The notes beneath the pieces are model-generated. The model ran no database searches. It worked only from the letters and a program-made list of their open reading frames with translations, and was not told where the DNA came from. Positions 37,583-47,088 of a DNA stretch of 64,000 bases are shown here, piece after piece (positions within the stretch are counted from its first letter, which is position 1; every line of letters starts with the position of its first letter). The stretch comes from Saprospiraceae bacterium (GTDB taxonomy: Bacteria > Bacteroidota > Bacteroidia > Chitinophagales > Saprospiraceae): assembly GCA_028285545.1 (NCBI GenBank), contig JANQPA010000036.1, positions 124,001 through 188,000 on the forward strand, read 5' to 3'. A program made the position numbers and the translations under genes.

Positions 37583-38167
37583 ATGACGACTTGGGGACAG
37601 CATGACAATCAAACTTACTTGGATGGAATTCGACAACAGGATGATGCCATTCTAGAGGAAATTTATGCCAATATTCAACCACCCATTATCACTTATTTAT
37701 TGAAGAAAAATGTTTCTCAGGAAGAAGCTGAGGATATTTTCCAGGATGGGCTAATTACGGTTTATAATCAAATCCTATCGAATCAATTGAACCTTAGCAG
37801 CACATTTTCTGCCTACCTTCTAGGAGTATGCAAAAGACTCCATTTAAAACTGTACCACAAAAATAAATTGAAAGAAAGGGTAACAAATGAGGCTTCAGAG
37901 GTATATGAAGATGATGTTATGCTTCCGGATGAGATCTTGGAAGAAATGGTGATAAAAAATAGGATTCAAAAATTATTTCTACAATTGGACAAATCCTGCC
38001 AACAAGTAATGGATTTATTTTGGCAGGGAAAGGAGCATAAGGAGATTCAGAAAATAATGGGCTTTGGAAGCGAAGGATATACTCGAAAAAAGAAACATAA
38101 ATGCCAGAAAAAATTAGAAGCCATCATAAAAAATGACCCTATTCTGAAAGACATTTATAAGCCTTGA
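37583..38167 (+). CDS. ECF-type RNA polymerase sigma factor
   Basis: Product of 194 residues. Region 2 has SQEEAEDIFQDGLITVYNQI and region 4 has LDKSCQQVMDLFWQGKEHKE followed by a basic tail. Its TGA stop overlaps the next frame (TTG at 38164), and the downstream genes (TPR anti-sigma, two TPR-CHAT proteins) run in the same direction with short gaps. It probably transcribes this cluster and perhaps its own gene. Confidence 0.92.
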   Translation: MTTWGQHDNQTYLDGIRQQDDAILEEIYANIQPPIITYLLKKNVSQEEAEDIFQDGLITVYNQILSNQLNLSSTFSAYLLGVCKRLHLKLYHKNKLKERVTNEASEVYEDDVMLPDEILEEMVIKNRIQKLFLQLDKSCQQVMDLFWQGKEHKEIQKIMGFGSEGYTRKKKHKCQKKLEAIIKNDPILKDIYKP

Positions 38168-38178
38168 CATCAAATAAA

Positions 38179-38946
38179 ATGGAAAGATCAATTCGCGAAA
38201 AAATAGAACAATATCTTTTGAACCGGATGTCGGAAAAAGAAAAAAATGATTTTGAGAAACAAATTCATTCGAATGAAAATTTGGCCCGACAAGTCCGGCA
38301 GCAAAAGCTGATAAAGGAAGCTATAACAGACCAGGAAGTGCTGGCTTTTAGAAAAAAAATAAATGCAATAAAAGAAAAGTCTTCAGGCCAAAAAAAAGTT
38401 ATTCGTTTAAATAGAGTTTGGACGATGGCTGCTGCTGTTTTGCTATTGATCTTGGCTGGCTTTTGGTTTTTAAAGCCAACACAGTATACCCATCAAGAAT
38501 TATATGCAGCTTTTTATCAAAGCCCGGAGCCAGAAGAGGTACTTCCTGCCAGTTTTTATGCAGAACGAGATGGAGCAGGAAATAATGAAACAACGACCTA
38601 TAAAATGAATGAAGAATGGAAAGTGGCCAGGGATTTATTCGATGAAAAAAGGTATGGAGAGGCCTTACAGCAAATGAAAGAGGTAGTGGTAGATTCAGTG
38701 AACTTTCCATCTGAATATTATTTTGAATTAGGCCTGTTGAATATGCAAAACCAACAATTTTATGAAGCCATTGATGCTTTTGGTCAAGTTGAAAGAGGTC
38801 AATCGAATGCAAAAAGATGGTATATGGCTTTATGTTATTTGGCTGTAGAAGATGTAGAAAATTGTCTGCTGCAGTTAGAAACTTTGGTGAACAATGACAA
38901 CCCTTGGCAAGAACAGGCTAAAGCCTTGTTGAAAAAATTACCGTAA
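38179..38946 (+). CDS. Anti-sigma-like membrane protein with TPR region
   Basis: Product of 255 residues from the ATG at 38179 (a TTG at 38164 is an alternative). N-terminal anti-sigma-like part (EQYLLNRMSEKEKNDFEKQI), one membrane segment at about 80-98 (WTMAAAVLLLILAGFWFL), then a periplasmic TPR-like region (SEYYFELGLLNMQNQQFYEA and a following helix pair). The layout matches the pair at 12143-13788. It probably sequesters the sigma factor, with the TPR part sensing a periplasmic partner, possibly the CHAT proteins. Confidence 0.85.
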   Translation: MERSIREKIEQYLLNRMSEKEKNDFEKQIHSNENLARQVRQQKLIKEAITDQEVLAFRKKINAIKEKSSGQKKVIRLNRVWTMAAAVLLLILAGFWFLKPTQYTHQELYAAFYQSPEPEEVLPASFYAERDGAGNNETTTYKMNEEWKVARDLFDEKRYGEALQQMKEVVVDSVNFPSEYYFELGLLNMQNQQFYEAIDAFGQVERGQSNAKRWYMALCYLAVEDVENCLLQLETLVNNDNPWQEQAKALLKKLP

Positions 38947-39072
38947 AAATTAAGTAGTATACATTTTTTGGACTTCTGGATTCTGTATTGACACAGAAAG
39001 TATTTTGATGTTAACTCAAAATGCTTATGACCAGATATTCCCAATCATATAGTACAAATACAAACTGTAGCT

Positions 39073-42000
39073 ATGAAAACCTCAATTTTAAAAAAAATAT
39101 TTACTTATTCGCTTTTTTTGTTGTTTGCTACCTCTCTTAATGCTCAAAAACCTAAAGATTATAATGAGGAAGACTTTAAAAGAGATGTTGAAACTTTTAA
39201 AGATTTCGATCGCCTTTATAGCTATTATTATGCGCAATATAAAGTAGATAGTATTCATTTTATGTTAGAAGAATACATGCCTTTGATGGAAAGAGCCTAT
39301 AAGTTTCGTCCTACTGATACGACTATTGTTGCGATCTACAAATATGCAAAAGTGGTATATGGGGTCTCAATGACCTCTTATTTAGGAGAAATTGAAACCG
39401 GTTTAAAAAAGGCAGTTGAGGCCTATGAAGACGCATGGAACGATCCATTGGTAAATGGCGATTATCGTTTAGCTACAACGGCAAATGTCCTGGCTGGAAT
39501 TTTTAAATCTATTGGGGACCAAGAAAAAATGTTGTGGTATGCCCAAAGAAGTATGGAGATAAAGCAAAAACTCTATAAGAATGACCATCCAATGATGGCA
39601 AGTCAATATGTCATATTCGGTGATTTATATCATAGTTTCGAAGAATTTGACAGGGCGGAATATTACTATCTAAAAGCCAGAGAGGTAAATAAAAGAAGAT
39701 ATGGAAAGAATGGGGATGGAGTTTCAATAAAGCTGGCATGGAATTATATTGCTCAAGATAGGATAGACACCAGCCTCCAAATATTAAAGGATAAAATCTC
39801 CATTTATGAAGATAAAAATAAGACGCAGAGTGCAAATTATTATGCCCATTCGGCTGCTTTATGTAGGATGTATTTGGAATTAGGATTTTACCATAAAGCA
39901 AAAAATGAACTGTTAAAATACATAAGAGTATTACAGAATAATCCTTTATATTTTGATTATAAAGATCATCATGTAGCCCCGAGTACAGATTCCTTAAGGA
40001 GATACAGAATTCCTACTTACGATCGACTTGCAGGTGCTTACTACCTACTTGCTCGATCCGAATACTTTCTAACCAATTATCGTCAGGCAATTCACTTTTT
40101 TCAAAAATCATTAGAAATTGATAATATGATTAGAGGAGAGCATTCTTTTCGTCTGAGGGAAATTATGAAGACCATGAGTTTAGCCTATGCTCATTTAGGT
40201 GATTATTCTAAGGCAGAAATTGCCTGGGAGAAGGGACTTCCTAGAAGTGCTCTTCATTTAAAGAACATTAAATTTGACACTCCTCTTTCTCTTGATAATC
40301 TTTTAGGAACCTCCTCCATTATTGAATTTCTTTTTATAAAGGCGCAAATAGCCCAGATAAGAATGAAAGATGATCCTGCTTATGCTGAAGTGGTTCTTCA
40401 CACCTATGAAACAATTGGCTTGTTAATCGATAATATGTCAAACCGTTTAGGAAAAGGAACCATGAATCTAGTGGAACTTAAAAAGGTCGTTAAAAAATAT
40501 TATGAAGAGGGCATCCTATTTTTTATTAAGCAATATGAGAAAAATCAAAACATTAAATATTTTAACCAGGCCTTCCGTTTTATGGAAAGTTCTAAGGCCA
40601 CAACCTTATTGAGCTCCCTTGCTTCTTCAAATGCACAACAATTTTATCGTGTTTCCCAAGATTTATTAAATAGAGAAAAGGAGACAAATTTATACTTAAA
40701 TTTTACTGAAAAACTGATTTTGGAGGAAGAAGGTAAGGGAAACAAATTCGACCCAAAAAAACTTCTGGATTTGAACCGAAATCTTAATAATCTTAAAGGG
40801 AGAAAAGATTCGATCATCCAGGTTCTAAGGAAAAAATATCCCAAATATTATCACTACAATTACCAAAACAAAGCCTTATCCCTTCAAGAAGTTCAATCAT
40901 TTTTGGAAAAGGAAAATAGAGCTGTTTTAGAATATTTCCTAGGACAAAAATACCTTTTTACTTTTCTCATATGCCCTGATAGAGTAGAGTATGAAGTAGA
41001 TTTAATAGAAGACCTGGATTTGCCCAAGCTCGTAAATCAATTCTTAACTCCGGTCAAGAGTCCTGACTTTAGAAATCAAAATGAAGAATTAAAGGCCTTT
41101 TCAAAAGTGGGAGGCGAGCTATTTAGGATTCTTCATCTCAATCTATTAGATAAAGCTGGACTTAATAATTTCCTAATTATCCCTGATGGCTTATTGTATC
41201 TTCTTCCTTTTCATTTACTACCCTACCAAACAAATACTTATGGAATGAAAAGTTATGCAAAATATCCTTATTTATTCAAAAAGTATATTACCTCTACTGA
41301 ATATTCCACGGGCTTACACATTCTTTCCGAAAACCAAAAAAGGAAGATAAAAAACACTTATTTAGGTTTTGCCCCTAAATATCGAAGTGGTTCCAGGCTC
41401 TTAGGTTTAACCGAAGAAGATAATGCAATCTGGCGAGGCCGCTTTCCTTTAATTTCCAGGGAGGGAGTAGATTCTTTGCATTTTAATAGGGAAGAGGTAT
41501 TAGAGTGTTCAGAAATATTAGGCGGAAAGTCCTTCATTAATGAACAAGCCAGGGAATATGAATTTAAAAATAATGGAGCTAAGGCGGGTATCCTCCATAT
41601 GGCCATGCATGCTTTCCTGGACAATGTAAATCCTTTGTATTCTCGATTAGCTTTTAATTTAGAAGGAGAACAAGGGAGTGAGGAGGATGGATTATTATAC
41701 GCTTATGAATTGTACAATACCCAGTTGAATGCAGATTTAACTATATTATCAGCTTGTAATACCGGAGTTGGGAAAATTTCTAAAGGAGAAGGTGTAGTAA
41801 GTCTTTCCCATGCTTTCAAATACGCAGGAAGCCCCAATGTAGTACTCAACTACTGGCCAGCCAATGACAAAAGCGCCAAAGATCTGGTAGTTAGTTTTGC
41901 CAGACAGTTAAAATCCGGAAAAGGAAAAGCAGAAGCTTTGAATGAGGCTAGAAAAGAGTATTTGGCTAATGCTCCTGAAAGTGCACAACATCCTTATTTC

Positions 42001-42147
42001 TGGGCAGGCTTAACTTTGATAGGAGATGATGATCCGATTGCAAAAAAGGGGATTAGTAAATGGATATTCTTTATTGCTGCTCTTTTCATTATCGTTTGTA
42101 TGAGAGCTTATTTTAAAAGTGGTAAGGATAAATTTACATTTGGATAA
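39073..42147 (+). CDS. TPR-CHAT caspase-like protein 1, membrane-anchored
   Basis: Product of 1024 residues. Signal peptide (SLFLLFATSLNAQ), TPR repeats at about 100-400 (MLWYAQRSMEIKQKLY, AEYYYLKAREVNKRRYG), a helical linker, and a CHAT domain at about 640-990. The Cys/His dyad is intact: His846 in LHMAMHAF and Cys895 in ILSACNTGVG. A C-terminal membrane helix (about 997-1014) with a basic tail follows. With a signal peptide in front, the protease domain should face the periplasm. CHAT proteases cut specific protein partners; the TPRs probably bind them. Third gene of the sigma operon. Confidence 0.92.
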   Translation: MKTSILKKIFTYSLFLLFATSLNAQKPKDYNEEDFKRDVETFKDFDRLYSYYYAQYKVDSIHFMLEEYMPLMERAYKFRPTDTTIVAIYKYAKVVYGVSMTSYLGEIETGLKKAVEAYEDAWNDPLVNGDYRLATTANVLAGIFKSIGDQEKMLWYAQRSMEIKQKLYKNDHPMMASQYVIFGDLYHSFEEFDRAEYYYLKAREVNKRRYGKNGDGVSIKLAWNYIAQDRIDTSLQILKDKISIYEDKNKTQSANYYAHSAALCRMYLELGFYHKAKNELLKYIRVLQNNPLYFDYKDHHVAPSTDSLRRYRIPTYDRLAGAYYLLARSEYFLTNYRQAIHFFQKSLEIDNMIRGEHSFRLREIMKTMSLAYAHLGDYSKAEIAWEKGLPRSALHLKNIKFDTPLSLDNLLGTSSIIEFLFIKAQIAQIRMKDDPAYAEVVLHTYETIGLLIDNMSNRLGKGTMNLVELKKVVKKYYEEGILFFIKQYEKNQNIKYFNQAFRFMESSKATTLLSSLASSNAQQFYRVSQDLLNREKETNLYLNFTEKLILEEEGKGNKFDPKKLLDLNRNLNNLKGRKDSIIQVLRKKYPKYYHYNYQNKALSLQEVQSFLEKENRAVLEYFLGQKYLFTFLICPDRVEYEVDLIEDLDLPKLVNQFLTPVKSPDFRNQNEELKAFSKVGGELFRILHLNLLDKAGLNNFLIIPDGLLYLLPFHLLPYQTNTYGMKSYAKYPYLFKKYITSTEYSTGLHILSENQKRKIKNTYLGFAPKYRSGSRLLGLTEEDNAIWRGRFPLISREGVDSLHFNREEVLECSEILGGKSFINEQAREYEFKNNGAKAGILHMAMHAFLDNVNPLYSRLAFNLEGEQGSEEDGLLYAYELYNTQLNADLTILSACNTGVGKISKGEGVVSLSHAFKYAGSPNVVLNYWPANDKSAKDLVVSFARQLKSGKGKAEALNEARKEYLANAPESAQHPYFWAGLTLIGDDDPIAKKGISKWIFFIAALFIIVCMRAYFKSGKDKFTFG
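41836..42038 (+). repeat. 203-bp duplicated segment, copy 1
   Basis: Differs from 44949-45151 at 9 of 203 positions (about 96% identity), far higher than the rest of the two CHAT genes. It encodes the C-terminal end of the CHAT domain. Confidence 0.85.
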
Positions 42148-42233
42148 AAATAAACTTCCGCCAGGAAAGGCAAAATAATTATTTAACAGACTGCCAATTA
42201 GCACTTACATTTATTCACCCCAATAATCTTGTT

Positions 42234-45200
42234 ATGAACACCGTTTTGAAATCTTTTACCCTGAACCTTTTTCTTTTCTTTTTTTCATTTTCGATATACG
42301 GACAAAATTATACTCTTGAAGATTACAGACGAGATTCATCTTATTTAAGACAGCTTGAATTAAAGCATTGGGAGCTTTACAATAGCTTTAAAAGTGATAG
42401 CCTTTATTTTTTACATGAAGAAGGGCTACCAATCATTGAAAGGGCAATTAAGTTTCGAAAGGATACGGCCTTAATGGTATTATATAAATTCGGAAATGTT
42501 AATCACGGTGTATTTACTGCCCTTTATACCGGGGATATAGAAAGAGGATTGACCATGGCTGAGAAAGCTTATGAGTCGGCCAGGAATGATCCCATGGTGA
42601 ATTGGCACTTTGGATTAGCCACCACCTTAAATAGTATGACCAATGTTTACGAAAAACTAGGTGACTATGAAAAGGTATTGTCATGCTATTGGAGAAGTTT
42701 AGAAACAAAAAATGAAATATATCATGAAACTCACCCTATGCTGGCGAACCAGTATATGAACCTATCAGTAGTTTATCAACTTATGGGAGATTATCAAAGG
42801 GCAGAATATTATTTACGAAAATCCATAAACACAGTTAAGATGAGTGTGCCTGGTATCGCTGAATACCGAAATGGAAAGTTAGGTGAAATTTTTTATTTGC
42901 AGAATAGAAAAGAGGAAGGCCTGAACCTTCTCTTCAAGGGTCTCAAAAGTTTAAATATACGAGTTCCTGAAAAAGGTTTTCACTCGGCTTATTTTCTAAA
43001 AACAATAGCTGAAATCTATTTTATGGAAGAAAGCTATGATACCGCAAAAGTTTACTTCCATAAAGCAATAGAAGTTCTTAACAGTGAACCCGACTTAATT
43101 GTTTCTTCATGGGGAGCGCCCCTCCAGAAAGCAGTCTTTTTGACTGATCTATATTACAAATTGGGTGAAATTTCCTTTCAGGAGGGAGATAATTTAACAG
43201 CACTAAAGAACTTAAATCAATCTTTAGATATTGAACGGAAGTATAGAGGTGAAGAATCCATCTCAATCCCAAAAATAAAACTTCTTCAGGCATTGATCTA
43301 TTCTCATGACCAAAAACATGAAAAGGCAAAAGAAATCTGGGAAAAAGCCCTCCAACAACTAAATCGAAATTCTGATAAGCTGGATTTATTGGAATCTCCT
43401 TCAATTCAAAATATTTTCCCCACCGCCCAAATCCTGGAAGCTTTTTTCATACGAGCACAAATTCTGGAAGCGAAAGCAGAAAATGATCAAAATTATACAA
43501 GACATGCTTCAGCAGCTTATGCAATCGTAGAATCTCTAATTGATAAAATGACCAACTATCTTGGTCATAGCACTGCTAATGTTATGATTTTAAAGGAAAA
43601 AGCTCAAAAATATTATGAAGGAGGAATCACTTTTTTCCTTAATCAATACCAAAAAACTAAAGAAAATTCAGATTTGGAAAATGCTTTTCGTTTAATAGAA
43701 AAATCTAAATCAACAACGTTATTAATTGCTCTGTTATCCTCTAAAACGCGCGACTTTTATGAAATTCCTAAAGACTTATTGGCAAAAGAAAGAGAAACCA
43801 ATCTTTATCTAAGTTATGCTGAAAAAGATTTATTGAGTGAAGAAAATAGGGTAGAACAATCCAATAAAGAAAAACTAATTGAATTATCTGCCAGCGTGAA
43901 TAAATTTAAAACTCGTAAAGATTCTATTTTGGCGGTCCTCCTAAGAAAATATCCCGAATATTATAGACTTAAATACCAGGCAGAAATACCTACTCTAAAA
44001 ACAGTCCAGGCTTTCTTAAAAAAGAATAATAAAGTTATTATAGAATATTTTGTTGGAGAAAAGCAATTGGTTACTTTTTTTATCAGCTCCAATGAGATAA
44101 CTTTCAAATTAGACCCTATCGAAAATAAAGATTTTAAGGAAGATGCTTATCATTTTGTCAATTTGCTAAATAAACCTGATTTAGAAGCTCCCTTACAAAA
44201 CTTTAGGGAATTCTGTCGAAGAGGGAATGAATGGTATAAAAAATTACATATTGACTATATTGACACTTGGAATCCTAAGAGTATTCTCATTATACCGGAT
44301 GGTGTATTGAGTTTACTTCCTTTTCAGGTGCTATCCCGGGAGGAGGTAGATTTCTCATCAATTAACTACTCTAAGATTCCGTATTTATTTCAAAAATACA
44401 TCACTTCAATAGATTACTCTGTTGCCATTAATTTATCAACGGAACAAAATGATAAGCCTGGAAATAGCTCCTATTTGGGCTTTGCTCCAGTTTACCGAAA
44501 TGGATCAAAAATTAGAGGGTTGCAAAAAGAAGATGCCGAAATATGGGAAGGAAATTTTCCAAAAATTGCCAGGCAGGGGATAGATTCTTTAAGATTTAAT
44601 ATAGAAGAAGTTCAAGAATGTGCTGAAATATTAGGCGGGACACCATTCATTAACAGCGAAGCCAATGAACATCAGTTTAAAAGGTATGGCCCAAATGCTG
44701 GAATTCTACACTTGGCCATGCATGCCTTTGTCGATGATTTGAACCCCCTTTATTCCCAATTTGCTTTTGATTTAAATGGGGAAAATGCAAGCAATGAGGA
44801 TGGATTGCTTTATGCATACGAATTATATAATACTCAATTGAATGCTGATCTGGCTATTTTATCGGCATGTAATACAGGAGCAGGAAGAGTTCATAAAGGG
44901 GAAGGACTCATAAGCCTATCTCATGCCTTTAAATATGCCCAATGCCCTAATGTAGTCCTCAACTACTGGCCCGCCAATGACAAAAGTGCCAAGGATCTGG
45001 TAGTTAGTTTTGCCAGACATTTAAAATCCGGAAAAGGAAAAGCAGAAGCTTTGAATGATGCTAGAAAAGAGTATTTAGCTAATGCTCCTGAAAGTGCACA
45101 ACATCCTTATTTCTGGGCTGGCTTAACTTTGATTGGAGATGATGATCCGATAGAGGCAAGTGGTTTAAAAGGATGGTATATGGGAGTTTTAGTTTTTATC

Positions 45201-45251
45201 TTATTTTTATTTATTTGGACTATTTATAAATGGAAGTCAAATTTATCCTAA
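42234..45251 (+). CDS. TPR-CHAT caspase-like protein 2, membrane-anchored
   Basis: Product of 1005 residues and tandem paralogue of the gene before it (86 bases away). Signal peptide (LFLFFFSFSIYGQ), TPRs (YWRSLETKNEIYHETHPMLA, AEYYLRKSINTVK), helical linker, CHAT domain with His830 in LHLAMHAF and Cys879 in ILSACNTGAG, then a C-terminal membrane helix (about 981-998). The proteins are moderately similar in the TPR part and near-identical at the CHAT end (NVVLNYWPANDKSAKDLVVS). Having both catalytic pairs intact implies both are active, perhaps with different TPR-recognised partners. Confidence 0.92.
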   Translation: MNTVLKSFTLNLFLFFFSFSIYGQNYTLEDYRRDSSYLRQLELKHWELYNSFKSDSLYFLHEEGLPIIERAIKFRKDTALMVLYKFGNVNHGVFTALYTGDIERGLTMAEKAYESARNDPMVNWHFGLATTLNSMTNVYEKLGDYEKVLSCYWRSLETKNEIYHETHPMLANQYMNLSVVYQLMGDYQRAEYYLRKSINTVKMSVPGIAEYRNGKLGEIFYLQNRKEEGLNLLFKGLKSLNIRVPEKGFHSAYFLKTIAEIYFMEESYDTAKVYFHKAIEVLNSEPDLIVSSWGAPLQKAVFLTDLYYKLGEISFQEGDNLTALKNLNQSLDIERKYRGEESISIPKIKLLQALIYSHDQKHEKAKEIWEKALQQLNRNSDKLDLLESPSIQNIFPTAQILEAFFIRAQILEAKAENDQNYTRHASAAYAIVESLIDKMTNYLGHSTANVMILKEKAQKYYEGGITFFLNQYQKTKENSDLENAFRLIEKSKSTTLLIALLSSKTRDFYEIPKDLLAKERETNLYLSYAEKDLLSEENRVEQSNKEKLIELSASVNKFKTRKDSILAVLLRKYPEYYRLKYQAEIPTLKTVQAFLKKNNKVIIEYFVGEKQLVTFFISSNEITFKLDPIENKDFKEDAYHFVNLLNKPDLEAPLQNFREFCRRGNEWYKKLHIDYIDTWNPKSILIIPDGVLSLLPFQVLSREEVDFSSINYSKIPYLFQKYITSIDYSVAINLSTEQNDKPGNSSYLGFAPVYRNGSKIRGLQKEDAEIWEGNFPKIARQGIDSLRFNIEEVQECAEILGGTPFINSEANEHQFKRYGPNAGILHLAMHAFVDDLNPLYSQFAFDLNGENASNEDGLLYAYELYNTQLNADLAILSACNTGAGRVHKGEGLISLSHAFKYAQCPNVVLNYWPANDKSAKDLVVSFARHLKSGKGKAEALNDARKEYLANAPESAQHPYFWAGLTLIGDDDPIEASGLKGWYMGVLVFILFLFIWTIYKWKSNLS
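44949..45151 (+). repeat. 203-bp duplicated segment, copy 2
   Basis: Partner of 41836-42038. Seven of the nine differences are third-codon-position changes or otherwise conservative at protein level. Confidence 0.82.
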
Positions 45252-45252
45252 T

Positions 45253-45308
45253 AATTTTGATAATATCTCTTCTTCCTGACATCAGGAAGAAGAGATATTA
45301 TCAAAATT
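45253..45308. terminator. Perfect 26-bp stem bidirectional terminator
   Basis: Arms 45253-45278 and 45283-45308 are fully complementary with loop ACAT (core CTCTTCTTCCTG). It separates CHAT protein 2 from a convergent TPR lipoprotein gene, whose stop (45307) lies within the right arm. Confidence 0.9.
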
Positions 45309-46944
45309 ACCCCCCAAGCTCCCCCTCAGCATAAGCAATTTGTCCCCGATCACTGGCCTGCTCGCCTTTTAATTCCATCAAGGTCATGAAGAGGGCTTTG
45401 GCTTTCTCTTTCTGTCCAGCAAGCTTAGCGGCCTTACCGGCACCAAATACAGTATTAAAACGATTAGGGTTACGGACCAGCGAAAGTTCGTATTGCTCCA
45501 GGGCTTTGCCGGGCTGATTCAATTCCATGTACAGATCACCATACATTTCTCTGATGGGGACGACCTCCCCAGGGGTAATGGGGCTTTTCTCAGTGGCATC
45601 TTCCAATTGAGCTGCCTTTTCCATCATTTTTAAAGCTTCATTTGGTTTTTTGGAGGCATATGCATGCCAGGCCTGAACGGCCGTCTTTTGAATTTCTATT
45701 TGATTGCGCCAATATTTAGTTGAAGGCTTAGTGCCCATGGCGTCTATTAACTGCTGTAATCTATAGATGGCTTGCTCTGAAATATCTGTTTGACCATTTC
45801 GAGCTCCACCTACTCCTTTGGCAAAATGAACAATGGCTTCAAACTGTGGGAATTTTTTCCACGGAAATTGATCTGGAATAGGAACTTCAATGCTGGCTGC
45901 CTCTGCCCAGTTTTTATTTTCAATGGCTATCCGACCAGGAATGGCGGCCAATGAATAAGCTGCTGCAGCATGTACCTGCAGATTGGATGGCAGCGTATCT
46001 AAGCTCTTCATTATATCGATCGCTAACTGATCTTCGGCTTGCTGTAATCTGGCATACACCAGATAGTCCAGAGCATGGAGATAATGTAAAGAAACCTGAC
46101 CATTGGCTGGCATTTTCCAGGCTGCCTGAGCAGATCGGGTATTCCATTCAATCGATTCTTCCCAATGGCCCAGCCGGGTAAAAATATGTGTTGGCATATG
46201 CAGAGCATGAGGGATTTCAGGAGCAATAGAGCTGTAATTTCTAGCAACCCGAACAGCCTTATGGGCTATTGGTGGATAATCGTAAGCATGAATGGCATAG
46301 TGAAAACCACCCGGATGATCAGGTATTTCTTCCAGTATTTTTTCGGCTAAGGCACCTGCTTCCAGCTGAACAGAATAGGTTTTGTCATTTGGGGATACAT
46401 TCGATAGGCGACTTAAAACATGAAAGGCCTGTGCTTCCAAGTCTTTAGGCATTTGATCATAGGCCTCCTTCCAGGCAGTAGCATAGGCTGTTAAGCGCTC
46501 TTTTTCTGTTTTATTTTGTCCATTTTCATAATAGGCAGCCAGGGCCACTCCATAGTGTTTTTCTTTTTCTTTCTGAGCCAGGGCTAAGGCTCTTTGTGAT
46601 AAGACCCATCCCATCCTCATCCTTTCTTCGCTGGGAACATCCGGCCAAAGTGGGTGTATATAAGTCATTGCCTTTCCCCAATGCCCCCAAAAACAATCTT
46701 CGTCTACCTGAATAACACGATCAAATATTTCTTCGGCATCATCATAGGTCATATGGTGAATAAGGGCTAGCCCAAATTGGATTAAAGAATCAATTTCAGT
46801 GCCGCAGCCGTCAGAAAATTGTACGGTACCACATAGTATATTGGGTGGTATTAACAGGGATTCATCTATTTTGGGTTTAGATTTTTGAGAGCAGGATCCA
46901 AAGAACAGTAGGGCTATAATAGAAAAAAAGAAAATTGGCTTCAT
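45307..46944 (-). CDS. TPR lipoprotein
   Basis: Product of 545 residues from the ATG that opens the lipoprotein signal (MKPIFFFSIIALLFFGSC, Cys18); the upstream in-frame start at 47022 would add 26 unlike residues. The mature protein has CGTVQFSDGCG, then helical TPR units: TYDDAEEIFDRVIQVDEDCF, GHWGKAMTYIHPLWPD, and C-terminal AQLEDA...GDLYMELNQPGKALEQYE. This matches a widespread family of about 550-residue TPR proteins with an N-terminal 'yDDA..F' block. Function unknown. Confidence 0.85.
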   Translation of the reverse strand: MKPIFFFSIIALLFFGSCSQKSKPKIDESLLIPPNILCGTVQFSDGCGTEIDSLIQFGLALIHHMTYDDAEEIFDRVIQVDEDCFWGHWGKAMTYIHPLWPDVPSEERMRMGWVLSQRALALAQKEKEKHYGVALAAYYENGQNKTEKERLTAYATAWKEAYDQMPKDLEAQAFHVLSRLSNVSPNDKTYSVQLEAGALAEKILEEIPDHPGGFHYAIHAYDYPPIAHKAVRVARNYSSIAPEIPHALHMPTHIFTRLGHWEESIEWNTRSAQAAWKMPANGQVSLHYLHALDYLVYARLQQAEDQLAIDIMKSLDTLPSNLQVHAAAAYSLAAIPGRIAIENKNWAEAASIEVPIPDQFPWKKFPQFEAIVHFAKGVGGARNGQTDISEQAIYRLQQLIDAMGTKPSTKYWRNQIEIQKTAVQAWHAYASKKPNEALKMMEKAAQLEDATEKSPITPGEVVPIREMYGDLYMELNQPGKALEQYELSLVRNPNRFNTVFGAGKAAKLAGQKEKAKALFMTLMELKGEQASDRGQIAYAEGELGG

Positions 46945-47088
46945 TCGATATGGATTTGGATGTAAAAATTGCTGATTTGCGAATTCTTTACCTCCAAATT
47001 GACATTTTTTGCCTTTCCTCAAAAGTAAGAATGATCAAAATGACCGTGTAGATGAGTGAATGGAAGGATTGAATGAGAGAACAAAAAT

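Noticed and set aside
38399-38812. 137-codon minus-strand frame inside the anti-sigma gene
   Set aside because: Antisense shadow of a well-supported gene.
39073-45251. Craspase-like (type III-E) CRISPR defence using TPR-CHAT
   Set aside because: No gRAMP/Cas7-11 or CRISPR array nearby, and these CHAT proteins carry signal peptides and membrane anchors.
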